Position numbers and translations under genes: made by a program. From Ilex aquifolium (Eukaryota > Streptophyta > Magnoliopsida > Aquifoliales > Aquifoliaceae), in the NCBI GenBank assembly GCA_951799425.1, contig OX637397.1:21643064-21707063 (forward strand): a stretch of DNA of 64,000 bases, in the 5' to 3' direction. The notes beneath the pieces are model-generated. The model did not search any database and had not been told where the DNA came from. It worked only from the letters and a program-made list of their open reading frames with translations. This document shows, piece after piece, positions 32,276 to 44,114 of this stretch; within the stretch, counting starts at the first letter, position 1; each line of letters opens with the position of its first letter.

Positions 32276-33284
32276 ATATTTATTATATTAATGGTTTCAT
32301 ATTTTAAGGGATTGAACATATTTAAAATTATACCACATGGAATATACCTTAATGTCTTGACCCATATTTTGAAATTCAGTTTTTTTATATTATTTTTTAA
32401 TGTTAAACGGTTCTAGTTGTTCTCAAATTTAACAGTAGTGTCATTTTGAAATATTACACTCTGATGTAACATTGCAATTCATTAAAAACAATATCTATGG
32501 ATGACAAATTTGTGATATCAAAATATGCGATGCATACTATTTAGATTGTGTATGAATTAGTGAATGTAATTTCACAATTTTTTTGTCAGTGATGGAAGCG
32601 TTAATGAAAGTATTACACTATTATGGGTCACTATAATGTCACATTATCAGCAATTTGAATTGGAACAGAAGGAAGATCGGTCTTCAATGGTGTTTCAACG
32701 TTTGTGTTTTTTTTTTTTTGGTTGAAAATTAAAGGATTTTATTGCAGATTTAAAAAAAAAAAAAAAAATTAAAAACCCATATTTTGAGGGATATAACAAT
32801 TATTGAATTTAATAAGATTATTGCATGATTTATGATAATTTTTTTATCCACTCTTTGTGTCAGGTAATTGTTACCTTGTAGGCATTTTTATCATCCAAAA
32901 AACATATATTTTATACTGAGTATTTTTTCACAATAAAGTGATAAATTAAATACCGATTCATACAAAACCCAAGAAATAAAATAAGGGCTTTAGACCCCTT
33001 CACACAATAAGACCCCATATTTTAGAAGTCTATAGTGGGGTCCAGGCCATGATAAACTAAGTCCGACAAAAATAAGTCTTTATGAATTCATTTGTTCTTT
33101 AAGGCAGAAAAAAATGTTTGGTGGACTTCTGAACAAAAAAGTTTCTCATTGGACCAACCACCAAAAATCCAAAAAAAAAAAAAAAATGAACTAAATAAGG
33201 CAAAATATACATAAAGCATCAACACATGCAACATTCTCTCTCTCTCCCTCCTTAAGCCTCTTACTATAATTTGTTGCATATCTC

Positions 33285-33505
33285 TTTTTTTTTTTTGATT
33301 TAACGGTCAGGGTTGTCTGAGCTAGGTTACATGTACCTCGATTAATCTCCTTTTCGGTCCAGTCAAAGGTAGGTCATCTACACCGGGACTAGAGTATTCA
33401 TGAAGAATAAATCCCCCATGTCCTAGTTCCAAAGGTTGCCAAAATTCAAACTCAGGATGTTTTGATTTACAGCTCGTCTTTGTTACTACTTGAACTATTC
33501 CTTGG
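33285..33505 (-). mobile_element. Degenerate tRNA-derived SINE, reversed
   Basis: Read on the minus strand it has an A-box-like TAGTTCAAGTAG, a degenerate B box (GAGTTTGAATTTTGG), a body with GAGATTAATCGAGGTACATG, and an A-tail (T-run at 33285-33296 on the plus strand). The body resembles a SINE type I remember as common in eudicots. Imperfect flanking words TTGTTGCATATCTC and TTGCTACATATTTT suggest an old insertion. Confidence 0.55.
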
Positions 33506-34670
33506 GATTGCTACATATTTTTCTTCAGTCCCTCAAATTTATCTAAAATTAGTATCACCATACCCACATAAAATAACCCACTCAATTTCGCAAGCAAGAG
33601 TAGTAAATCAATTTCGATCAATAAAGATTGAAATATCGAATCTTAATTTTGTGTGCGCAAATATAAATCAGGTTTCATTTTTCAAAACTTTTGGGAATTT
33701 TATTTGCTAATAACTTTTTTAATGCCAAGCTTATATTGTATATATTTTTTATAGAAAGATTTTGATTATTTTAAATTATTTTATTGATTATTTATTATAT
33801 ACTGGTCACCTAGAAAACCAACCATTAGTATATGAAAAACTCAAAAAATGAGAATGATTGAAAAACTAAGTGAATCTCAGAATGATCTTTTGATAAATTT
33901 ATTTCTAGTAACAAATGAATTTTTTTTTTTGAAATTGGAAACAATTTGTTTGCAAAACTTGAGGATGCAAAAACTTATTTAGTAATTTTGCATCTCAAAA
34001 AGTGGAAAAAATAAATCTCAAACAAAAAATTACAACTGTGTTACAAATTCAAGTCCTCATTTAGAATTATCATTTTATGCATCAAATTATCCAAAATCGC
34101 TCCTATCCCTGATATCTCTCAATAGGAATTTTCGTTTAGAGCTTCAATGATGATTGTAGACTACTAGAAAACCTTCACAATGAAGTTCTACGCTAGGAAG
34201 TTAGAGCCAAATTGATTGAAAAAATTAATAGAACTAATATTCTCGTTGAGATGGTCTATTTTCTTTCTTCTATTTTTTCCAACTTTGTCAAAGAAATAAT
34301 TCTTTACTATACACATATACAATTCTTTGAATAATACTTGTAGCATTTATTTTTGAATCTATGGTTTTTTTTATGGTATTGTAATTTTTCCATGTATGTA
34401 CAACTACATGCATTTGTTCATGTGAATGTGTATTTTATAATATGGGTTTTGGGCTTTTCCTATGTGTACCTATATGGATATATAACACTTGTTTGTTTCA
34501 TATTAAGTTATCAATGTGCTTTTTCATATGTGTTTGCTGATTTTTGTTATTTGTTCATGTATATGTAGATGCTCATAATAATATTTATTGGTGTGTATTC
34601 TTTTTTTTGGTTTATATTATGTGTGAGAGTGTAATGGATCTTTCCTACATGCTGTTGTAGTTTGACCTAA

Positions 34671-34695
34671 GGGGTAGGGGGAGGGGAGGGGAGGG
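34671..34695 (+). other. Potential G-quadruplex
   Basis: GGGGTAGGGGGAGGGGAGGG followed by GAGGG gives five G-runs of at least three with 1-2 base loops, a strong match to the G-quadruplex pattern. It stands alone in AT-rich DNA, next to the LTR-like remnant. Confidence 0.75.
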
Positions 34696-34739
34696 TGGAT
34701 AGGTCTTGTGAAGGAATCCTAGTTAAAATTCAAAACCTA

Positions 34740-35327
34740 TTCAACAGGTGAACTATGAATATCTGATGCAACAACCATAACTCGAATAAAAAATTGCAAG
34801 TGAGAAAAGTAAAACAATCATATACAATGACAACCTATGCAATATTTAAGTGGAAAATCTAAATGGCAAAAAACCACTGGACCTCATCCTGGAAACTAAT
34901 CACTAAAGCTTCAAGTTGTTTACAAATAATTTCTTCCTCTTGAAAAGTCACTCTAGAATCCACCGCAATCTATGAACGCTTTATGGAAGATCTACAAATT
35001 GAGTCAACAATTGCCTAGCACTATTCAAGGAATCTGCCTCCTCAAACTTCGCTTGGAATCCACCATAGCAAAACAAAGTCTCTGAAGGTTTGGGAACACC
35101 TATTGGCTTGTTATCTCAAGCAACATACTCTAGGTGAAAAATAGTCTGTGAAGGAATCCCAAATTTCACCAGGTAATTATGCCTCTTTGTTTGGTAGGCT
35201 AGGGATAGGCTCTATCTCTATGTGAAAAGTACTAATCTAAATCCCAAACATAGGGTACCAAGCCTTACCATATAAACAGCATACAAAACATGATCTTAGG
35301 ATGTATGATGTCTTGCAAAAATATGCT
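34740..35327 (-). mobile_element. Copia LTR-like remnant
   Basis: GCAATATTTAAGTGGAAAAT and the following AACCACTGGACC resemble the conserved stretch found in many plant copia LTRs and leaders. No partner LTR is visible. It may belong to the older copia whose gag lies at 40109-42187, because the younger element sits between them, but this is inference. Confidence 0.35.
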
Positions 35328-35332
35328 CCTTG

Positions 35333-35569
35333 TGAAAAAATATGTGAAAGTGTTTGCAAGAATGTATTTTGCATTCAGTACTTTCATTTTATCATTCATT
35401 GTATATTTATAGATACAAGGCTGCTATGCTGTTATGAGTTTAAGCCTAAAAAATATGAACAAAAAATAAGATATAATCTACCTAATATGGACTCAGTCAA
35501 GAATGTATTGTGGAGGAGGTTGTAGAGTTTTGATCAGCTTCGAAGACCAAGTCTTTTGGTTGGCTAATA
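35333..35569 (-). repeat. Left LTR (3' LTR) of the nested copia
   Basis: 237 bases starting TGAAAAAATATGTGAAAG. The purine-rich tract complementary to GGCCCCCACAAGCTGATGGG directly follows it on the internal side. Confidence 0.92.
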
Positions 35570-36240
35570 GGCCCCCACAAGCTGATGGGGGGAAGAACTA
35601 CCATTAGGTTGTCCCGAAGGAGAGCAAAACGAACGAAGGAAAGACCCTTTGTGAAGATGTCGACAACTTGATCTTTCGTGTTGATATATTTAACGACAAT
35701 ATCACCATTGAGAACTTTCTCCCAAATAAAATGAAAGTCGACTTCAACATGCTTAGTTCGAGCATGAAAGACTAGATTCGATGATAGAGATATGACACTA
35801 AGATTGTCACACCATAACACAGGAGGCGAAGAAAGAGGAAGATCAAGCTCGCAAAATAACATCTGTAGCCAATATAATTCAGCTGTGGCAAGAGACAAGG
35901 CTCGATATTCAACCTCAGTGCTGGAGTGTGAGAAGACACTTTGCTTTTTGACAGACCATGAAATGAGATTAGGCCCCAAAAAGATACCATAGCCAGAAGT
36001 AGAATGCTGATTGTCCGGATTATCAGCCCAATTCGTATCACTAAAGGCCTGCAAATACAGATCACCCTTCGAGTACCAAAGACCACAATCAATGGTTCCT
36101 TTAAGATAGTGTAACACACGTTTGGTAGCTGTCCAATGGGCTGTAGAAGGTTGATGCATATGTTGGCTGAGTTGATTAACAGAGTATGAGATATCAAGCC
36201 ACGTGAGGGTGCAATATTTAAGGCACCTACAATTTGGCGA
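35530..36240 (-). pseudogene. Copia RNase H
   Basis: A frame of about 200 codons reads ATKRVLHYLKGTIDCGLWY, LQAFSDTNWADNPDNQHSTS, STEVEYRALSLATAELYWL, LWCDNLSVISLSSN and VDIFTKGLS. The acidic residues of the active site (Asp in FSDTNWA, Glu in STEVEYRAL, Asp in WCDN) are present. The C-terminus continues into the LTR. It removes element RNA during cDNA synthesis. Confidence 0.85.
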
Positions 36241-37080
36241 TATGTGGTCGCATCAAAATCAGATAAAAGGGCACCATCTAGAGAAGAAAGCTTGGAACCA
36301 AGAATACAGGGAGAGGCAAGAGGTTTGGCTCCCACCATTCGAGCGATCCAGCAAATCAGTAATATACTTGGACTGTCGGAGATGAAGACCAGTGGAGTCT
36401 CCAGATGCTTTAATCCCAAGAAAATAATCAAGTTGTCCAAGATCCTTGAGATGAAATTCCTTCTGAAGATTGTTAATAGAAGATATCATGGAATTATGTG
36501 TGCGAGTAACCAAAATGTCATCAACATATACTGGAATAAAGATATGAGAATCATCTTGATGAAATGAAAACAGGGAAAAATCAACTGAAGATGAATGGAA
36601 GCCGAGGTCCAAAAGGGAATCCCGAAGGCGTGTGTACCAAACACGCGGAGCTTGTTTTAAGCCATAAAGGGCCTTGTGCAGGCGGCAAACATGATCTAGA
36701 TATTGAGAATCAACAAAACCACGGGGCTGCCCCGTATAAACCTCTTATGTTAGAAAGCCATTAAGAAATGCGTTAGAAACATCCAATTGAAGCACATCCC
36801 AATCAAAGTGAACAATCAAGGTTAAGAGAACACGAACGGTAGAAGGCTTAATCACGGGACTAAAAGTCTTAGTGAAATCAACACCACTAAGTTGATCAAA
36901 TCCCTTGGAAACCAATCGAGCTTTATAGCGATCAAGAGATCCATCGAATTTTTGTTTGATACGATAAATCCATTTATTTTGAACAATGTTATGATTAGGA
37001 GGTCGAGGACACAAGGACCATGTGCCATTTGAAATTAAGGCATCAAATTCCTCCCTCATGGTAGTGCGCCATTCTGGTGA
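36241..37080 (-). pseudogene. Copia reverse transcriptase
   Basis: Starts MREEFDALISNGTWSLCPRP and NKWIYRIKQKFDGSLDRYKA. Next come LVSKGFDQLSGVDFTKTFSP and LDVSNAFLNGFLT; a stop at 36745 interrupts before EVYTGQPRGFVD. The second piece has ALYGLKQAPRVWY, the active site PVYVDDILVTRTHNS (intact, near 36520) and KDLGQLDYFLGIKASG. The end after DLLDRSN is frame-shifted. Confidence 0.88.
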
Positions 37081-38440
37081 TAAAACTGATGTGGAATAGT
37101 AGGTGTCTCTTTTGGTTGGTTAATAGCATGTAAGGCACGAAGTGGATGGCGAGTGGAGTAAAAAATTTTATAATCAGAAAAAGATTTGGGTTTAAGATTG
37201 CTTGTTTGAGAGCGAGTAACAAACCGAGAAGAAGGAGGATATGGCGGAGGAGGGGTAGTGGAGCTGGGGATGGAGAGTCATCAGGAGGCAAAAATAAAGG
37301 TGAAGGAGGAGTAGTAGGAGAATAAGGAGGAATACAAGGCTGATCCAAATTTTGGGGAGAAGTTGTAGCCGAGGATGGAGGTAGTGAAAGAGAAGAATTA
37401 GGGGTTGGAGAAGAGATAGGTGACCGAGGTAGTTGACTAGGAATCTGAAAAGTAATAAGAGGATCAGGGTGATGGGAAGAGTGAGAGGTGGAGGGAAGTA
37501 AGGACAAGGAAAAAGACACACCCTTAGCTGCTAGAAACAACTCCTCATTAAACACAACATTTCGTGAAATATAGACTTTATGCGTTGTTGGATCAAGGCA
37601 TCGATATCTTTTATGAGACCAACCATAACCAAGAAAGATGCATTGCTTACTACGAAACATTAGTTTCTGTGTGTTATATGGTCGCAGTAGCGGATAAAAA
37701 ACACATCCAAAAGATTTGAGAAAAGTATAATCTAAAATGTTGCCAAATAATTGATAAAATGGAGTGTTATTTTGCAACACTGGGGTGGGTAACCAATTTA
37801 TCAAAAAAATGGATGTGAGGAAAACATCAACCCAAAATCGCATTGATAAATGGGACTAAGCAAGCAGTGAAACCCATTCCCATGATATGACGATGTTCAC
37901 GCTCAGCCTAACCATTTTGCTGAGACGTGTGAGGACAACTTTGGTGAAGGAAGATGCCATTCATAGCCAAAAAATTGTAAAATTCCGTTAACATAAATTC
38001 ACCACCATTGTCCGTTTTAAATTGTTTAATGGAGGTAGAGAACCGATTTTCCACTAAAAATTTAAATTTGAAAAAACATGTGAACACTCCCGATTTCGAC
38101 TTTAATGGATACAACCATGTAAAACGTGAATAATCATCAATAAATAGAACATAATTAAGACAACCCCCAATAGACTTAGTTGAACAAGACCAAACATCAG
38201 AGTTTACAAGTTCAAGAGGAGAAGAAGAAATCCTAGATGATGGTAGAAAATGTTGTTGTTTCCCCTTGTCTAATTGGCAAGGTTCACAGATAGGAATTTT
38301 ATTCAATGGGTCATTAAATGGTAAACTATGAGCCTGAAGTAAGCAGGAAACAATGGGATGGGAAGGATGACCAAATCTGGAGTGCCACACATGAATCAGA
38401 GCCTTGACACCAAGAAATGCAGTGAAGAGATTGTGTTAAT
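37081..38440 (-). pseudogene. Copia integrase
   Basis: The pre-integrase zinc motif is seen in VWHSRFGHPSHPIVSCLLQA and ICEPCQLDKGKQ (His-His-Cys-Cys). The core follows with VNSDVWSCS, FIDDYSRFTWLYPL, FKTDNGGEFM and PHTSQQNG, then a stop before AEREHRHI. The Asp-Asp-Glu order is present although broken. The C-terminal part (37843-37043) gives PFYQLFGNILDYTFLKSFGC and QCIFLGYGWSHKRYRCLDPT, then a Ser/Pro-rich stretch. Confidence 0.82.
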
Positions 38441-38499
38441 GAGAAGCCGGTATTTGTAAGCGGAGAGGATACGTGCCTCCTTCACTCGTTCCCTGGAGT

Positions 38500-38870
38500 A
38501 GCAGTTGGCCCATCTATGATTCATGAACAGAATAATGAGAGATAGTGAGAATAAAAAAACAATGATTGTCACGACAAAATTGATTAATCGAGAGCAAATT
38601 TACGGAAGCTTGAGGACAATGTAACACATTGGACATGACAAAAGGCAAGGAATTCGAGTTAAAATGAATGGAACCAGTGTGGGCAATCTTCAGATTAGAA
38701 CCATTACCAACAACAATATTATTATTGCCAGTATAGGACTGTGGAAGAGAGAGTTGTTCAAGATGAGCAGTGATGTGTTGATTTGTGTCACTGTCCACAT
38801 ACCATGTGTGTTCATTAGCAGTAGGATCAACCTTAGCCAAGAGAGCAGTACTGACCTGAGCAGATAATCG
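38500..38870 (-). pseudogene. Copia protease, altered active site
   Basis: HTWYVDSDTNQHITAHLEQL corresponds to the copia motif with Asp-Ser-Gly-Ala; here Gly-Ala reads Asp-Thr, so the conserved Gly is lost. VLHCPQASVNLLSINQFCRD downstream is typical of this domain. Confidence 0.75.
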
Positions 38871-38899
38871 TAGCTAATTGTGGAGGAGGATGACGACCT

Positions 38900-39809
38900 T
38901 GATAGGAATAATCAAATCGATGAAAGCAATCCAGGGCTTTATGACTTAATTTGCCGTAGATTTAACAAAGTGCACGAGTATGAAGATCAGTGTTTAAAGA
39001 TGAATGCAAAGATGCAGATGTTGATTGAGACGAATTACTACTTGGGCTAGAGTTGGAGTTTGGCTTCAAGTAATTTTTGGACTTGGAATGGCGCTGGTAT
39101 TGGGACAGATTTTGGCGAGCAACCAAGGCAAATGAATTTTCAGGAGGAACCAATTGTTGGTGAGACTGAAGTAGGAGTTCGAAAGAGGTAAATTCAGCTT
39201 GAAAATATGCAAAAGACATACTTTTGTCCATGGTAGCACTGTGATTGAATTCTGAAAAGGAATGAAAGCTGAGTTGAGTTTGCCCAAAAGAGTAAAAACT
39301 AGATCATCGTCATCAATTGATTTTTCAGCAGAAGCAAGCTGATCGACAAGGTTTTTAGCATAGGCAACGTACTCATAACAAAATTTATGCTCTTGTCGCA
39401 AGCTACGAAGTTGTCGTTGAAAAAGGTTAATCCGAGAACGGGACTGAGATGCAAATTTGGTGGATAGAGAATTTCATGCTTGTTGGGTAGCGATGAGTCC
39501 ATACACAGTGGAGAGGAATTTTGGAGACAAGGTGGCATTGATCCAAGAAAGAACGAATTGGTCTTTCTTGTTCCATAGTAGATAAGTGGGGTTAACATCA
39601 CCAGTAGTTTTGTCAACCGTAGGAGCAAGCAATTGATATGGGCACGGTTCAGAACCATCCACGAAACCCATGGGATCATTGGACTTCAAGACTGGGATAA
39701 ACTGAGACAGCTATTGAAGATAATTATCACCGTCCAACTTGACCGAGATAAGCTGGCCAATATTAGGAGCAATGAAAATAGATGCGAAATTATTATCAGA
39801 GGAAGCCAT
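38900..39809 (-). pseudogene. Copia gag
   Basis: Start MASSDNNFASIFIAPN at 39809, then VKLDGDNYLQ (a stop replaces the usual Trp), VLSWINATLSPKFLSTVYGL, LRQEHKFCYEYVAYAKNLVD and DLVFTLLGKLNSAFIPF. The zinc knuckle region is degenerate (IYGKLSHKALDCFHRFDYSY), lacking two of its cysteines. Confidence 0.8.
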
Positions 39810-39859
39810 GAGAGACAAACGAAAAATGATTGAAGGAAGAAGCGTGAGCTTTTAAAAAT

Positions 39860-39871
39860 GCTCTGATACCA
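39860..39871 (-). other. Primer-binding site of the nested copia (initiator tRNA-Met)
   Basis: The complement TGGTATCAGAGC is the standard copia site matching the 3' end of plant initiator tRNA-Met, directly beside the right LTR. Confidence 0.93.
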
Positions 39872-40108
39872 TGAAAGAATATGTGAAAATGTTTGCACGA
39901 ATGTATTTTGTATTCAGTACTTTTATTCTATCATTCAATGTATGTTTATAGATACAAGGCTGCTATGCTGTTATGAGTTTAAGCCTAAAAAATATGAACA
40001 TAAAATAAGATATAATCTGCCTAATATGGACTCAGTCAAGAGTGTATTGTGGAGGAGGTTGTGGAGTTTTGATCAGCTTCAAAGACCAAGTCTTTTGGTT
40101 GGTTAACA
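39872..40108 (-). repeat. Right LTR (5' LTR) of the nested copia
   Basis: 237 bases beginning TGAAAGAATATGTGAAAATG and ending GGTTGGTTAACA. Fifteen differences from the left copy were counted by eye. Confidence 0.92.
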
Positions 40109-42187
40109 CGTTGGACCACACACTCCATCCATAGGTGTTTTAACTACTTTGGTGGTTTTGGGAACTTCCAAAATAGCTAAATTTTTTAGTCTCTCAAAAT
40201 CCTTACTCCTCACTAAAATTTGCTTAACTTTCCAATTTGTCAAATTATTGCTTTTAGAAATAGGTGGAGGATTAACTCTCTTTTCTCTGGATGTATTCAA
40301 GTCTATCTTAGGCTTAGGAGTAGAAAGATTTTTTCATGAACCTAGCTTGTAAACCTTTAGGTTGAGATGCAATGAATGTTTCATGCTCACAAGTCAACCC
40401 AACAAGCTTACACAAATTGTTCACTTGATTGGTCAAAGACTTTGGATTGATTGGCTAGGTGAGTGAAATTTTTGTTCAAAGTCTCCCTATTGAATTTGGA
40501 ATATGTACTATAGTAACCAGGTTGTCTACAAGTAAAACAAACCAATTTCTCAGTGCATATGAAGTGTTTTTAACAAATTTACCCTTATTGTTATTTTCTT
40601 TTTTTATGTCTTTTGGATTACTCTACCCTTGACAATGTAAATCCTAAACCTAAACCTCTCTTATCACCAACAACTTTCCCTGTAGCCAACATCTTATCTA
40701 ATTTAACATAGGGAGAGCTTTTTGGTAAGTTCCTTTGAATTTTGAAGGTCTTTACCTAATTTCACCAACTTATCTTCAAGCACCTTCTTTGATTCCAAAA
40801 TCCCATGGAACTCACTCTCAAGAAAACTCACTTTGTCCTTAAGGGACTTATTTTCCTCAATAAGCTTACACATTTGAGTTGTAGACTTTGCACCCTCAAT
40901 GTGAAGTGCTTCCTTTTCATTCTTACATGTTTTGAGCCTAATGCTCAAGTTAAGCACCCCTTTCTCTTGCTTGAGACACTCCTCAAAATGCTCTTTATAA
41001 GCCTCTTCAATGTCTCCAACACTCTTAGTTTCATCTGCACTTGAGGAATCATCACACTTCAAGTTTTCTAACCCCATGGTAGGACTTGGAATCTCAATAT
41101 GCTCACTCAGTTAAGTTTCATATGGTGGGGAAGAGTATGTGCCTACAAAAGGCGTGAAGTTCTCTGAATCCGCTTGTGAGGAGGTGTCCTCATCCGAACT
41201 AGACTCCGATTCACTCACTCAACTTGGCTTCGTAGCCTTCTTCTTGTCTTGGGTCACAAACTTCTTCTTCTTATTCTTCTTTGGACATTCCGAAGCTATG
41301 TATCCAAATCCTTAACACTCATATCATTGGAGTCCTTGATCCTTCTTTTCAGCCCCTTACTAATTTATATTCCCACTTTTAATGTCCTTGACTTCTTTGG
41401 GAATTTTAGATTTGTTAAATTTCTTAGACCCTGAAGATCTACCACTTCTACCTGTTAAATTATTTTCTAAATTTTCTCAAAAAAATGGATATCTCGTCAT
41501 CCCCCAAAAGTAACTCAAATTCATACTCATCATCATTTGTGGTACTCCAAGCAATGCCCTTTGCTTTTTTGGGTTGACAAATATTCATCTCATAAGTCAA
41601 CAAAAACCCGATTAGGTCTTCCATCTTCCACTTCTCTACATTAACATTAGTCTCTATGACCATGAATTTAGGTTGAAACCTCTCTAGTAGAGATCTCAAT
41701 ATTTTTCATAAAGCACAAAACCCTCATATTTTTCGTCAAGAGTGGAGGAATTAATAATGTCACAAAAACGTGCAAAAAATTCACTAAGCATCTCATAATC
41801 ATATATTTCAATGTTTTAAATTGAATAGTCAAAATTTAAAGCTTGGACTTTCACGGGAGTTGCCCCTTCATGGGACACCTCAAGAATGTTCCAAGCCTAT
41901 TTGGAAGTCTCTGAATTTAAGATCCTCTGGAACTCATTAGCTGTGACTTTATTGAATATCGCATTCAAGCCATTTGAGTTCCCCCAATTGACATCATAAT
42001 TATCTTTGGTCCATGTCACTTTGGGTTTTGGTTTGGTGATAGAGTCTGTTCCAACCTTCTTGATTTTGGTAGGGGGAATTCATCATGCTTACACAATCAT
42101 CCATACACTTTCATAAACATATTGAAGTAAAGCCCTCATGTGAGCCTTCCAATAATGATAATTGTACCCATTGAATAATGATGGTCT
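40109..42187 (-). pseudogene. Older copia gag and start of pol, interrupted
   Basis: Minus-strand pieces in order: PSLFNGYNYHYWKAHMRALL (42100-42180), FQRILNSETSK and WNILEVSHEGATPVKVQALN (41830-41950), MRSLLERFQPKFMVIETNV (41640-41700) and ICQPKKAKGIAWSTTND. A zinc-knuckle relic follows (FGYIASECPK near 41290), then a coiled coil (LKQEKGVLNLSIRLKTCKNE and ENKSLKDKVSFLESEF, 40703-41077) and KDFERLKNLAILEVPKTTKV. This is the gag type of a large copia clade. Many stops. The nested copia cut it at 40108, and sequence resembling a gypsy LTR abuts its 5' side at 42188. Confidence 0.75.
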
Positions 42188-42890
42188 TGTCACGCCCCAA
42201 CTTTCATAAAAAAGTGTGATAAATAAGAACATTCTCATTACCAATAACACTTGTTGGTTTACTATAAAATTCCTTGAACGATGTTCTTTTAAGTTTGAAT
42301 AAAATTATTTTTCAAAAATTTTGGCAAATTTCTTTTTGAAAACTAGGCATTCCAATAAGTGGTAAGAGCCATATGTGAAAGTGCCAAATATAATAAATAA
42401 TATCTAACTAGTCATTCCCATTAGAGCGATAAATGGAGTCCCACAAAGTCCTTTCAAACCCTGACTCCATCTAGTCATCTATACTTCATTATAAATAATA
42501 CAACATACAAATCATCTTAAATATCTAAAATAGTAATCTTTTACATAATCTCCATCTATACACTACTATTTATTATGCTCTTCTTCAACTACCATTCAAT
42601 ACCATCCATTAGGATGCATTGCTTACTTGTAATTTGAACTCCTCTAAAGAAGAGTACCTAAAAGCTTCCATGTTACTTCAATAGCAACCTACTACATAGG
42701 CTCCACAAAATCTTTGAATAAGGGACTTTGAAATCAATTGTCTCTTTCTATTTTGTCCATATGGTTGACTTAGATAGGTCTTCTTCAGTTAACACATTCG
42801 TTAATTATCATGGTACCAATGAAAATCACATATTTATCAACTCTTAATATATTGAGGAGGAAGTTCAATAGTTTTATCAATTTGTAAGAG
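42188..42890. mobile_element. Gypsy-like LTR fragment
   Basis: It starts TGTCACGCCCCAACTTTC, like the TGTGACGCCCC and TGTAACACCCC starts of the LTRs at 54071 and 61778, exactly where the copia gag stops. No coding sequence. The right limit is uncertain. Confidence 0.45.
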
Positions 42891-42940
42891 CAATGTGATT
42901 ATTTTTATGATGACCGCAAGAGGGTGTGAAAGGATTTTTT

Positions 42941-43640
42941 TGTCCTTGCAATTGTACAACAAAAAAAAATAGAACAACAATCCAATTAAATAAAAAACTA
43001 ATTCAGGCTTTAAAAAAATATATTAACGTGAAGAGAGGCAAAATCATTACCTGATGAAGCAGTTCACCGATGGTTGCACAAACACAGAGAGAAGAGAGGT
43101 TTGTATATAAGATATGGTGAATACCATTAGTGACGTCCTTGGACCACCATTATAAACATAAGCAGTCCAAGAAACTGCATCTCCTACACCTTATGCGACA
43201 TTTTTTCAAACATCAGTCGTGCATCATCCAAAGCACCACACTTCCCATACATAGCTAAAATGGCATTACAAACAAAAAATATTACCATAAAATTCATTAC
43301 TACAAAGTTAACCTATAGATAGGAGAAGAGCAAATGCATGAACAAAGTACAAAAGAGGTAAAGTCAACACCAATCGGTAACTCAAATAAAAGTGAGACCA
43401 ATTTGATCTCAAAATTGAATAAAATCTCAATACATACACCCAATGAGAAATTCAACATAGAAACTGAAACACTAATGTCTGAATACATGTGAACGTTCAG
43501 TTGTCCTTGTGATTATACAACAGAAAAATAGAACAACAATCAAAGTAAATAAAAAAACTAATTCAAACTTAAATAAAATCATTAATATGAAGAGAGGAAA
43601 AATTATTACTTGATGAAGCAGTTCACTGATGGTTGCACAG
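42941..43640. repeat. ~140-bp direct repeats 561 bp apart
   Basis: 42941-43080 and 43502-43640 both run from TGTCCTTG through AACAACAATC to GATGAAGCAGTTCAC.GATGG. They enclose the PPR remnant. Differences are scattered. Confidence 0.8.
43130..43277 (-). pseudogene. PPR gene remnant
   Basis: The minus strand reads FVCNAILAMYGKCGALDDAR, then LMFEKMSHKV, and after a +1 frame change GDAVSWTAY. This is about one and a half PLS-class PPR motifs. It is not close to the intact PPR at 12774. It lies between the two 140-bp repeats, so it may have been moved with them. Confidence 0.65.
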
Positions 43641-43723
43641 ATAGAAAATCATTTTCTCTTCTTCACCGAGTGGTGAATACACAGGAAAGTAGGAGGGGGA
43701 ATATGAAGAGAGGAATCATGTGG

Positions 43724-43955
43724 CTGGTTGGTCTTCACCTACTTATGAATACACAAGGAAGGGAGATAGAGAGAGAAGAAAGAGTTGTAACGTCACAAAT
43801 TTGGGAGTTTTAATCTGGCTTTAATTGTTGAAGAAAGGGACAGTGTTGTTGGTGCCGCTGGTTGGTCTTCACTGACTTTTAAATATGTAGGGAAGGGGGA
43901 GAGAAGGAGGGAGAGATAGAGAGTAAAAAATGTAATGACAGAATTTTGGGATTCG
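43724..43955. repeat. ~134-bp imperfect tandem repeat
   Basis: CTGGTTGGTCTTCAC at 43724 recurs at 43858. Both are followed by GGAAGGG and GAGAGA words and then a GTAA(C/T)G(T/A)CA.AATTTTGGGA-like end. Purine-rich and non-coding. Confidence 0.65.
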
Positions 43956-44114
43956 GTGTGATGATTTAGGTTTAGTTGAGAATTGGATTACTTTGACTTC
44001 AATGTTTGAGGGATAAAAATGACATAGTTGTGCCTTTGAAGGGTAGAAGTGAAAAAAAATATTTTTTAGATATGTTGATATTTTAAAGTAGAATAGATAC
44101 AATGAAAAAGTGGA

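Larger units (their letters stand above)
32276..35327. other. AT-rich intergenic DNA with a SINE and LTR-like remnants
   Basis: No gene. Notable pieces are a reversed SINE (33285-33505), a G-run (34671-34695) and a copia-LTR-like stretch from about 34740. The open frames at 33462-33710 and 34353-34568 have no domain and reflect AT-rich DNA. Confidence 0.6.
35333..40108 (-). mobile_element. Ty1/copia LTR retrotransposon, 4.8 kb, nested in an older copia
   Basis: LTRs of 237 bases at 35333-35569 and 39872-40108 differ at about 15 positions (~94% identity). The candidate target duplication is CCTTG (35328-35332) and CGTTG (40109-40113), one mismatch. The primer-binding site complement TGGTATCAGAGC (39860-39871) abuts the right LTR, so transcription is right to left. 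Gag, protease-integrase, RT and RNase H follow in the copia order. Stops in every domain make it defective. It interrupts the older copia at the start of its pol region. Confidence 0.92.

Noticed and set aside
43300..43488. 62-codon minus-strand frame
   Set aside because: AT-rich DNA between the repeats; no continuation of the nearby PPR reading.
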